A DNA stretch of 64,000 nucleotides from Andreprevotia sp. IGB-42 (lineage in GTDB: Bacteria > Pseudomonadota > Gammaproteobacteria > Burkholderiales > Chitinibacteraceae), in the NCBI RefSeq assembly GCF_009848685.1, contig NZ_WXTX01000011.1, positions 101,415 to 165,414 on the forward strand, given 5' to 3'. The translations under genes were made by a program, and so were the position numbers. Below are positions 16,579-23,657 of this stretch, in pieces; position 1 is the first letter of the stretch; each line of letters begins with the position of its first letter. The notes beneath the pieces were generated by a model that saw nothing but the letters and a program-made list of their open reading frames with translations, was not told the origin of the DNA and did not search any database.

Positions 16579-18360
16579 TCAAGCCGGCAATGGGTTGTCG
16601 CCCTGCGTTTCACCGGTCTGCAGCCGCCACAGCGCCGCATAGCTGCCATTGGCCTCGACCAGCGCATCGTGCGTGCCGGATTCGACGATACGGCCATGCT
16701 CCATCACGTGGATGATGTCGGCATGGCGCACGGTGGAAAGGCGGTGCGCAATCACCAGCGTGGTACGGCCGCGTGCCACCTGGGTGAGCGAGCGCTGGAT
16801 GGCGGCTTCGGTTTCGTTGTCGACCGCGCTGGTGGCCTCGTCAAGAATGAGGATGGCCGGGTCCTTGAGGATGGCGCGCGCCAGCGCAATGCGCTGCCGC
16901 TGCCCGCCGGACAACTTCTGCCCGCGCTCGCCCACCGGTGTGTCGTAGCCTTGCGGCAGCCGCGCAATGAATTCATCCGCTTCCGCAGCACGTCCGGCCG
17001 CTTCGATCTGTTGGCGGCTGGCGTGCGGCATGCCGTAGGCAATGTTCTCTGCCACGCTGCCATCGGTAAGGAAAGGCTCTTGCGCCACGTAGCCGATGGC
17101 GCGGCGCAAATCCTGCAGGTCGAACCCGGCAATATCCTTGCCATCGATCAGGATGCGGCCCTGTTGCGGCAGGTAGAAGCGCAGCAGCAACTTGATCAGC
17201 GTGCTCTTGCCGGAGCCGGTACTGCCCACGAAGCCGACGGTCTTGCCGGCGGGCAGGGTCAGCGACACCTCGCGCAAGGTGGGCTGCGTGCCGTCGTAGC
17301 TGAAGCCGATCCCGTCGAACACCAGTTCACCCTGCACTTGCGGACGTGGCAGCGCGGCGCCCGCATACGGGATGCCGATGGGGGTGTTGATCAGCGCCAG
17401 CACCCGGTCGATGGATGCCATCGAGCGCTGGTACAGGTCGGCAATTTCTGCCAGGCCGGTAAACGGCCACAGCAGCCGCTGCGTGAGGTAAACCAGTACG
17501 CTGTAGCTGCCCACGGCAATCTCGCCGTGCAGCGCCATCCAGCCGCCGTACACAAGGGTCACCACAAAGCCCGCCAGGATCGCCATGCGGATCACCGGCG
17601 TGATCGCGCTCGACAGGCGGATGGCTGCGGCGTTGGTGTTCACATATTCGCTGCTGGCTGCTTCGACATGCGCGGCCTCGAAATCTTCCGCCGCATAGCT
17701 CTTGATGGTGGCAATGCCGTACAGGTTGTTGTTGAGCCGGCCATTGATGCGGCCTGCCGATTCACGCACCTCGGCATAGCGCGGCGCCAGCCGTTTCTGG
17801 AACCAGAACGTGCCCCACAGGATGATGGGCACCGGCAGCAGCGAGATCAGCGCCAGTTTCGGCGCCAGCACCACGAACACGATGCCGATCAGCACCGACG
17901 AGCACACGATCTGCAAAATGGCGTTGGCGCCGGTATTGAGAAAGCGCTCCATCTGGTTGATGTCGTCGTTCATCACCGCCAGCAGGTTGCCGCTGGAGCG
18001 GTTCTCGAACCAGCCCAGCTCCAGCTTCTGCACATGCGCGTACGCTTCCTGGCGCAGCTGGTGCTGCAGGTTCTGCGCCAGCTCGCGCCACTCCACCGAA
18101 TACAGGTACTGGAACAGCGATTCACCGCCCCAGATCAGTACGGTAAGGATGCCCAGCCAGATCAGTTGCTGCTGGGTATCCACCACGCCCAACCGCGCCA
18201 GAAAGGAATCCTGCTTGCTGACCACCACATCGACCGCCACGCCGATCAATACCTCGGGCAACACATCGAAAAGCTTGTTCAGTGCGGAATAGATACTGGC
18301 AAGAATGGCGCTGCGCCGGTACTGGCGCGCGTGTTCAAACAGTTTGCTGAGCGGGGACAT
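16579..18360 (-). CDS. ABC exporter, fused permease and ATPase
   Basis: The 593-residue half-transporter has a six-helix permease domain (~20-320) and an ATPase domain (~345-585) with the Walker A GSTGSGKST, Q-loop region GYVAQEPFLTDGSVAENIAYG, signature LSGGQRQRIALARAIL, Walker B ILILDEATSAVD and the H-loop IAHRLSTV. It probably works as a homodimer. The permease resembles lipid/multidrug exporters of the MsbA type but lacks features that would prove lipid A transport. The start at 18360 gives normal length. It ends a stretch with no partner genes. Substrate unknown. Confidence 0.9.
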   Translation of the reverse strand: MSPLSKLFEHARQYRRSAILASIYSALNKLFDVLPEVLIGVAVDVVVSKQDSFLARLGVVDTQQQLIWLGILTVLIWGGESLFQYLYSVEWRELAQNLQHQLRQEAYAHVQKLELGWFENRSSGNLLAVMNDDINQMERFLNTGANAILQIVCSSVLIGIVFVVLAPKLALISLLPVPIILWGTFWFQKRLAPRYAEVRESAGRINGRLNNNLYGIATIKSYAAEDFEAAHVEAASSEYVNTNAAAIRLSSAITPVIRMAILAGFVVTLVYGGWMALHGEIAVGSYSVLVYLTQRLLWPFTGLAEIADLYQRSMASIDRVLALINTPIGIPYAGAALPRPQVQGELVFDGIGFSYDGTQPTLREVSLTLPAGKTVGFVGSTGSGKSTLIKLLLRFYLPQQGRILIDGKDIAGFDLQDLRRAIGYVAQEPFLTDGSVAENIAYGMPHASRQQIEAAGRAAEADEFIARLPQGYDTPVGERGQKLSGGQRQRIALARAILKDPAILILDEATSAVDNETEAAIQRSLTQVARGRTTLVIAHRLSTVRHADIIHVMEHGRIVESGTHDALVEANGSYAALWRLQTGETQGDNPLPA

Positions 18361-18410
18361 GGCAATCTTCTGGTTATGAAGCGCCGCCAGAATATGCCCG
18401 AAAGCGCTGT

Positions 18411-19205
18411 TTAATTCAAAGCCTTGAACAGCAGCGACAGCCCGGTGAGCAAGGTCACCACCTCGAACATGCGCTTGATCAGCCGGTTACCCTTCACCAG
18501 CGCCCAGTGCGCGCCCAGGTAACCCCCCAGCAGCGATGCCACCAGTAGCACAGGCACCCACGGCCAGTAAATCCCGGCCTGGAAGGCCAGCGCCAGCGCG
18601 CCGGTGCCGTTCCAGAACAGCCCCACCAGCACCAGCGTGTAGGCTACGGCGGATTTGTATTCCAGCCCGTACCAGCGCACCAGCAGCACAGTGACGAATA
18701 GCCCGGTGCCGCTGGTGAGCGAGCCATTCAGTGCCCCCACCAGGAACAGCATGCCGCCGCCCAGCCACAGCCGGTGACCGCTGCGGTTGCGTACCTGCGC
18801 GGTCTGGCCCAGCAGTGGCGACAACATGGACTGGATCGATAGCCCGATGGTCAGCAGCGCCAGCGCCCACAGCGCGGCATGCTGCGGCACCTGCAAGATC
18901 AGCACTGAGCCAAGCAGCACGCCCGGTAGCCCGCAGGCCAGGATGAAGCCCGAAAAACGCCAGTCCAGCGTGCCCGCGCGCAAATGCCGCGCCGTCGCCC
19001 CCACGCCCAGCGCCACCGATGCCAGCTTGTGCGTGGCCAGCGCCACGCCGAAAGGCAGGCCGAGGAACAGCAGGATGGGCAATTGCAACAAGCCGGCCCC
19101 GCCACCAGCCAGCGCAGACAGGGTATTGGCGATCAGCGAAACAATGAAAAGCAGGGCGGAATCGAGCATCGGCGGGATGATGGCAGAAAACGACTGGCGC
19201 TGCAT
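18411..19205 (-). CDS. TauE/SafE-family membrane permease
   Basis: The 264-residue protein has seven to eight hydrophobic helices in two repeats. Conserved family patterns are seen as NTLSALAGGGAGLLQLPILL (~27-46) with the glycine-rich turn, LASVALGVGATARH, and in the second half LNGSLTSGTGLFVTVLLVR and GLEYKSAVAYTL. Related carriers move sulfite, sulfoacetate or other small anions. The ATG at 19169 is an alternative start; neither candidate has a strong ribosome site. Substrate unknown. Confidence 0.85.
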   Translation of the reverse strand: MQRQSFSAIIPPMLDSALLFIVSLIANTLSALAGGGAGLLQLPILLFLGLPFGVALATHKLASVALGVGATARHLRAGTLDWRFSGFILACGLPGVLLGSVLILQVPQHAALWALALLTIGLSIQSMLSPLLGQTAQVRNRSGHRLWLGGGMLFLVGALNGSLTSGTGLFVTVLLVRWYGLEYKSAVAYTLVLVGLFWNGTGALALAFQAGIYWPWVPVLLVASLLGGYLGAHWALVKGNRLIKRMFEVVTLLTGLSLLFKALN

Positions 19206-19329
19206 GGAAGAGGCCAGGCTAGGGATGGCTGGGCGCGAAGCGGTGATGCCAAATGTGATTGTGGCTTGTCTCTCGCTATCAGCGAGCCAAGCAATGCGCC
19301 GTTGCGCACCTATCGCAGAAAGCCCCCAG

Positions 19330-19680
19330 CTATGTCAGGCCGTTGGCCGGAGGGGGCGCTGCTTCATCCGGCCGGCGCGGAATCAGGTGGAAATGAACAT
19401 GCGAGATCTTTTGTCCTGCTGCGGCGCCGTTATTTGATCCGAAGTTGAAGCCGGTGACAGTCGGATCCTCTTTCAACACACCGTCTCTCATCTGTCGCGC
19501 CAGTTCGAATAGCGCGTGCAGTTCTTGCGGGCTCAGATCGAATGTATCCGGGACATGCCGCTTGGGGAGGATCAGCGTGTGCAGCCGTCTTACCGGGAAT
19601 TTGTCCCGCACGGCAAAGACAAGATCATTTTCCGCCAACAAGTCGAGGTTCGCGCGATCACAGAAAATACAGTATGGCAT
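19330..19680 (-). CDS. HIT-family nucleotide hydrolase/transferase
   Basis: The 116-residue protein has the histidine-triad motif HVHFHLIPR (~94-102), the early CIFCDRAN cysteines typical of HIT proteins, and the central PVRRLHTLILPKRHVPDTFDL. HIT enzymes cleave phosphoramidates or nucleotide-linked bonds such as AMP-lysine or Ap4A. An N-terminal CxxC may bind zinc with a later His. Full length for a small HIT protein. No operon partner is evident. Natural substrate unknown. Confidence 0.92.
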   Translation of the reverse strand: MPYCIFCDRANLDLLAENDLVFAVRDKFPVRRLHTLILPKRHVPDTFDLSPQELHALFELARQMRDGVLKEDPTVTGFNFGSNNGAAAGQKISHVHFHLIPRRPDEAAPPPANGLT

Positions 19681-20017
19681 GGCGTTTGGCCCCCGATTCA
19701 GCTTGGCTCTTGCAACGACACCCCGGCAGACGAGCGATACGCAGGGCGATGCAAGAACATATCACGACGCCTAGCGATCAACTGCTGCAGTTCACCAGGC
19801 ATGCCAATTTCAAATCGGTCTCCTTGAGTGCAGATGGGTCATGCCCGCTATCACCCGGAAGGCATGGGAGCGATGACGGCAGAAAGCGTGGCTACATGCC
19901 TCATTCAGGCCTTGATGACAGCACCTAGCCTGTAAATTTACTGATGTAGAAATTTTTGTGCAAAAATATGCGGGGATAATTTTAGCTTATGCAAGCAGTA
20001 TTCAGGGGTTTTAGGGT
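19681..20017. other. Intergenic region between the HIT gene and the DUF4034-like gene
   Basis: About 340 bp in which I find no convincing gene or RNA. The last 80 bp before 20018 become AT-rich (around 19935-19985), which is the likely promoter region of the plus-strand gene, although no clean -35/-10 pair stands out. The rest holds no repeat or hairpin worth reporting. Confidence 0.4.
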
Positions 20018-21031
20018 ATGTATCGATTTGCGAAACACGTTGCCAGCCTTTGCCTGGTGTTGTTCTGCCTGCCTTGTTTTGCCGCAACGGCTCCTCCGCT
20101 GCCTTCGAGTGACAATGATGTCACCGACAGTGTCCTTCAAATGCTGGGAAATGAGCAGATCGTTGAACTTGATCAGTTTCTTGAGCAATTGAACGTATCG
20201 GGCAGCGAAGGAAAGAACGATGACGGCCGCTGGAAGATGAATGCTTATGCAACAGGCCTCGAATACTATTTCTGCAGCGAGAAGGCATGGAAGGTCTATG
20301 CCGACTATCTTGATGAACTGAAAAAAGCGAAACCCAAGTCGCCCAGCGTTGCTTTGGCGGAAGCCTCGTACTGGCGTTGCTATGCTTGGGATGCCAGAGG
20401 GAGTGGCTATTCCAGCTCTGTTACCGGGCCAGGCTGGAAGCTTTTCAAGGAGCGCTTGAAGCGCGCTGAAGCCTCGTTGAACGAGACAAAATCATTCGCG
20501 GCAGCATACCCGCTCTGGTATACGCTGCAGATCCAGAATGCGTCCGAATCCAATGCAGACGTTGCGTATCTTGCCGCACTGGAAAAAGAAGCACTTGAGC
20601 GGCACAAGTATTATTACCAGACTTATATCGTGATCGCGCGCTCCCTGACGCCAAAATGGGGCGGAAGCTGGGAAAGCCTTGATCAGTTTGCTGTCGCTTC
20701 TACCGCCGGCACGCGACAGGTCGAAGGAGAGTCGATGTATGCACGCCTCTATTGGGCGGTAGATCAGCAATACGGTACCAGCCTGGATATTTTCAAGGAA
20801 ACCCTGATCAAGTGGCCAAAAATGAAAAAGGGTTTTGAGGACTTGATGCAGCGCTACCCTAAAAGTAAACGCAACCTGAATGCATTCGCTTCGTTTGCCT
20901 GCCGGGCCGGGGACAAAGCGACTTTCCTCAAGTTGCAGCTGCAGATCGGCACCGAGGTTGTTCCCAGTGCATGGGCAAGCAATTACTCGATGGATCTGTG
21001 CCAGAACATCTTCAAAGGCAAGTCGGTCTAA
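20018..21031 (+). CDS. Exported DUF4034-like protein
   Basis: The 337-residue protein begins with a signal peptide (hydrophobic ~8-22, ending CFAA). The mature part is helical and TPR-like. The segment ASYWRCYAWDARGSGYSSSV followed by GWKLFKERLKRAEASLNETK (~115-160) is the pattern of DUF4034 proteins, where an aromatic- and Gly-rich ARGSGY stretch recurs. Conserved cysteines in the second half (FACRAGD, DLCQNIF) fit a periplasmic protein with disulfides. The gene is less GC-rich than its neighbours, with more AT-rich codons, which may mean a different history. Function unknown. Confidence 0.65.
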   Translation: MYRFAKHVASLCLVLFCLPCFAATAPPLPSSDNDVTDSVLQMLGNEQIVELDQFLEQLNVSGSEGKNDDGRWKMNAYATGLEYYFCSEKAWKVYADYLDELKKAKPKSPSVALAEASYWRCYAWDARGSGYSSSVTGPGWKLFKERLKRAEASLNETKSFAAAYPLWYTLQIQNASESNADVAYLAALEKEALERHKYYYQTYIVIARSLTPKWGGSWESLDQFAVASTAGTRQVEGESMYARLYWAVDQQYGTSLDIFKETLIKWPKMKKGFEDLMQRYPKSKRNLNAFASFACRAGDKATFLKLQLQIGTEVVPSAWASNYSMDLCQNIFKGKSV

Positions 21032-21044
21032 TCTGTAATGAATG

Positions 21045-21079
21045 AAGCAGGGCCAGCCATGGTATGGCCGGCCCTGCTT
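21045..21079. terminator. Convergent hairpin, probable terminator
   Basis: AAGCAGGGCC-A-GCCAT (21045-21060) pairs with ATGGC-C-GGCCCTGCTT (21064-21079) with one mismatch and a three-base loop. It lies between the stops of two convergent genes (21031 and 21114) and can form on both strands. There is only a weak T run, so efficiency is uncertain. Confidence 0.55.
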
Positions 21080-21113
21080 GCTGTTGATGGCTGCTGTTTA
21101 GTGCCTCGGCTGT

Positions 21114-22511
21114 TTACTGGCTTGCCGCCAACTTCGCAGCAGCATCCCGCAGTGCAGTACGCAAGCCTTCCTCGATCACGGGATGATAGAACGGCATATC
21201 CAGCATCTCGTGGATGGTCAGCCCCATTTGCAATGACCAGGCCAAGGTGTGCGCGATGTTCTCTGCACGCGGGCCCATCCATTCGGCCCCCAGGAAGGCG
21301 CCGGTGGCCTTGTCCGCATACACGTGCATCAGCCCGCGGTTTTTCAGCATCACGCGTGAACGGCCCTGATCCTCGAAGCTCACCTCGCCAACCACGAAGC
21401 TATCGGGTTTCAGTTCCACGAAGCGCTTGCCCACCAGCGCCAGCTGCGGGTCGCTGAACACCACCGCAATCGTTGCCCGGCGCAGGCCCGGCAGCACATG
21501 AGGATAGCTGGCGGCATTGACGCCGGCGGTTTTGCCCTCGTCCGCCGCTTCGTGCAGCAGCGGCAAGAAGTTGTTGGCATCGCCGGCGATGAAGATCGCG
21601 CTGTTGCCACACTGCAGCGTATCCGGATCGAACAGCGGCACACCGCGCGCATCCAGCGCCAGCCCGGTGTTTTCCAGCCCCAAGTGCTTGACGTTGGGTG
21701 TGCGGCCGGTGGCGGCCAGCACGTATTCAAAGCGCTCGGTCACGGTTTCGCCAGCCAGGTTCACGTAGCGGATCACCGCTTCGTCGCCATCGCGCGCCAT
21801 GTCCTCGATCTTCGCCTGCGTATCCAGGTAGAACTCCTGCTGGAATGCACGCAGCGCATAGTCGCGGATCGCAGGGTCGGACAAATGGCCGACACCGCCA
21901 CGCGCGCCGAATACCCGCACCGTCACCCCCAGCCGCGACAAGGCCTGCCCGAGTTCCAGCCCGATCACGCCAGGGCCGAACACCGCCACGCTGCGCGGCA
22001 GGGTCTGCCAGGCAAACACGTCGTCGTTCACGACGAGGCGATCACCGAACACCTTGAAGGCATCCAGCACGGCCGGGCTGGAGCCGGTGGCAATCACGAT
22101 GCGGCTGGCGTGCACGCGGGTGTGCTCGTCCACCTGCAGCGTGGTGTTGTCGATGAAGCGCGCATAGCCCACCAGCTTGTCATCCTGCGGGATGCTATCC
22201 ACGCCGCGCACCACGAAGCCCACGAAGCGGTCACGTTCGCTGCGCACGCGCGCCATTACCTCGCGGCCATCGATGACGATTTCGCCCTGCACATGCACGC
22301 CAAACGGCGCCGTATGGCGCAGCTCGTGCGCGGCATCGGCCGCGGCAATCAGCAACTTGGAAGGCATGCAGCCCACGCGGGCGCAGGTGGTGCCATAGGC
22401 ACCGCCTTCGATCACCACGGCGGTTTTGCCAGCCGCCTTGGCGGCCCGGTAGGCGGCAAGGCCGGCAGTGCCGGCGCCGATCACGGCAACGTCGGTATGG
22501 ATGATGTTCAT
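21114..22511 (-). CDS. Dihydrolipoyl-dehydrogenase-like FAD disulfide oxidoreductase
   Basis: The 465-residue flavoprotein belongs to the glutathione reductase/lipoamide dehydrogenase family. It has the FAD loop IGAGTAGLAAYRAAKAAG (~11-28), the redox disulfide in TTCARVGCMPSK (Cys 43 and 48), the NAD(P) loop FGPGVIGLELGQAL, the second FAD motif FIAGDANNFLPLLHEAADEG, and a dimer-interface ending with the YHPVIEEGL His-Pro pair and Glu. No lipoyl-dehydrogenase complex genes are near. It follows the Prx-Grx fusion gene on the same strand, so it may feed electrons to that peroxidase system; Neisseria has a similar neighbour pair. ATG 22511 has AGGAG 6 nt upstream. Confidence 0.85.
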   Translation of the reverse strand: MNIIHTDVAVIGAGTAGLAAYRAAKAAGKTAVVIEGGAYGTTCARVGCMPSKLLIAAADAAHELRHTAPFGVHVQGEIVIDGREVMARVRSERDRFVGFVVRGVDSIPQDDKLVGYARFIDNTTLQVDEHTRVHASRIVIATGSSPAVLDAFKVFGDRLVVNDDVFAWQTLPRSVAVFGPGVIGLELGQALSRLGVTVRVFGARGGVGHLSDPAIRDYALRAFQQEFYLDTQAKIEDMARDGDEAVIRYVNLAGETVTERFEYVLAATGRTPNVKHLGLENTGLALDARGVPLFDPDTLQCGNSAIFIAGDANNFLPLLHEAADEGKTAGVNAASYPHVLPGLRRATIAVVFSDPQLALVGKRFVELKPDSFVVGEVSFEDQGRSRVMLKNRGLMHVYADKATGAFLGAEWMGPRAENIAHTLAWSLQMGLTIHEMLDMPFYHPVIEEGLRTALRDAAAKLAASQ

Positions 22512-22565
22512 ATGCTGCTCCTTGTTATCGGTATAAGCGTGATGCAATGGTCAGGCTGCATCGTG

Positions 22566-22682
22566 CCGACATCCGGCACGATCTCGTCTGGCAACTACGG
22601 GGGGCCGATATCCGGCTCAATCGCGTCTGGCAACTACAGGGGGCCGATATCCGGCACGATCCCGTCTGGCAACTGCAGGGGG
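22566..22682. repeat. Three tandem 39-bp repeats
   Basis: Units at 22566-22604, 22605-22643 and 22644-22682 begin CCGAYATCCGGC and end GGGGG. They differ at few positions. Each unit, with the flanking G, can form a small hairpin (GCCG-ATATC-CGGC). They lie between the Prx-Grx gene and the dehydrogenase gene on the transcribed strand. The 39-bp length keeps a frame, but no supported gene covers them. Confidence 0.9.
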
Positions 22683-22699
22683 CCGGTACAGCCCCCTGC
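22675..22699. terminator. Strong hairpin six bases after the Prx-Grx stop codon
   Basis: GCAGGGGGC (22675-22683) and GCCCCCTGC (22691-22699) form a perfect 9-bp stem with a 7-nt loop. On the minus strand it directly follows the Prx-Grx stop. No T run follows, so it may be an mRNA-stabilising or attenuating hairpin rather than a full terminator, and the downstream dehydrogenase gene could still be read through. Confidence 0.5.
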
Positions 22700-22705
22700 G
22701 TGTGC

Positions 22706-23437
22706 TTACTTCACCAGGTACTTTTCCAGCGCTTCGGCGCCGCCGATCAGCTTGCCGTTGATGAAGATCTGCGGCGCAGTCATTTCACCGGAGATGGCGC
22801 CCAGCACCTTGCCGCGGATCTTGTTGTCCAGCGGCACGTCGATGTAATCGATGCCCTGCTGGCTGAGCAGATTCTTGGCCTTGGCGCAGAACGAGCAACC
22901 CACCTTGCTGAACACCACCACCTGATCCGGGGTCTTCGCGGCCGGGGCAATATGGTTGAGCATGGTGTCGGCGTCCGATACTTCGAACGGGTCGCCTTCC
23001 TTTTCCGGCTCGATGAACATCTTGCTCACCACGCCGTCTTTGACCAGCATCGAATAGCGCCAGCTACGCTTGCCAAAGCCCAGGTCAGCCTTGTCCACCA
23101 GCATGCCCATGCCGTCGGTGAATTCGCCATTGCCGTCCGGGATCATCACGATATTTTGTGCTTCCTGGTCTTTCGCCCATTCGTTCATCACGAAGGTATC
23201 GTTCACCGATACACACAAGATGGCGTCCACACCGTTGGCCTTGAACACCGGTGCCAGCTCGTTGTAGCGCGGCAGGTGGGTGGACGAACACGTCGGGGTG
23301 AATGCGCCCGGCAGCGAGAACAACACCACGGTCTTGCCAGCGAAGAGATCGTCGGTGGTGACGTTCTTCCATTCGTTGTTTTCGCGGATGCGGAAAGTCA
23401 CGTTCGGTACGCGTTGGCCTTCTTGATTCTTCAGCAT
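22706..23437 (-). CDS. Hybrid peroxiredoxin 5-glutaredoxin
   Basis: The 243-residue protein joins a Prx5-type peroxiredoxin (~1-165) to a glutaredoxin (~173-243). The peroxidatic Cys 50 is in the [17 protein letters not shown] motif with the conserved Pro, Thr and downstream Arg. The glutaredoxin part has the redox centre [10 protein letters not shown] (Cys 181, 184) and the [14 protein letters not shown] cis-Pro and GSH-binding segment. Such fusions reduce hydroperoxides using glutathione without a separate glutaredoxin. The start at 23437 has AAGGAG 6 nt upstream; the longer frame has no support. An FNR-type site lies 116-129 bp before the start. Confidence 0.95.
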   Translation of the reverse strand: MLKNQEGQRVPNVTFRIRENNEWKNVTTDDLFAGKTVVLFSLPGAFTPTCSSTHLPRYNELAPVFKANGVDAILCVSVNDTFVMNEWAKDQEAQNIVMIPDGNGEFTDGMGMLVDKADLGFGKRSWRYSMLVKDGVVSKMFIEPEKEGDPFEVSDADTMLNHIAPAAKTPDQVVVFSKVGCSFCAKAKNLLSQQGIDYIDVPLDNKIRGKVLGAISGEMTAPQIFINGKLIGGAEALEKYLVK

Positions 23438-23485
23438 ATGTAGCTCCTTGCGGTTTGGTTTCCAGCTGCATTGCAGCGACAAGAC

Positions 23486-23501
23486 GGAGTATCCGGACTC
23501 C
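23486..23501. repeat. Inverted repeat in the Prx-Grx leader
   Basis: GGAGT (23486-23490) and ACTCC (23497-23501) flank ATCCGG. It lies between the inferred transcription start and the Prx-Grx ATG, so it could be an operator or a leader hairpin. The arms are short and may be chance. Confidence 0.3.
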
Positions 23502-23523
23502 ATATCGATTGGTCTAATTGATT

Positions 23524-23566
23524 GTCGCAAGGTTCTTGGTAAATAAAAACTATTGATCTATATCAA
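23524..23566 (-). promoter_or_regulatory. Class II FNR-type promoter of the Prx-Grx gene
   Basis: TTGAT-CTAT-ATCAA at 23553-23566 is a perfect match to the FNR consensus TTGAT-N4-ATCAA. On the minus strand a -10-like GACAAT follows at 23529-23524, placing transcription start near 23517 and the FNR site centred about -42, the spacing of FNR-activated class II promoters. CRP-type sites have a different core (TGTGA), so FNR/ANR is the better guess. Prediction from sequence only. Confidence 0.55.
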
Positions 23567-23611
23567 ATGCGCTGGTCATTCTGCTTGAGCCTGCGCAAGC
23601 GCCACCAAGAA

Positions 23612-23637
23612 AAACGCCCCCTGCAAAGGGGGCGTTT
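23612..23637. terminator. Rho-independent terminator after the alkylsulfatase gene
   Basis: AAACGCCCCC (23612-23621) pairs with GGGGGCGTTT (23628-23637) around TGCAAA. On the minus strand the stem is followed by TTTTCTT, fitting the alkylsulfatase gene that ends at 23658. Confidence 0.85.
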
Positions 23638-23657
23638 GTTGGCATGGCAAGCAGGAA

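Noticed and set aside
16570..18414. Long plus-strand frame of about 600 codons opposite the ABC exporter
   Set aside because: It is the antisense shadow of a GC-rich gene. Its product is rich in His, Arg and Gln, has no known motif, and the opposite strand encodes a complete ABC transporter.
22566..22682. Tandem repeats considered as a CRISPR array
   Set aside because: The units are contiguous with no unique spacers, only three copies exist, and no cas gene is present.
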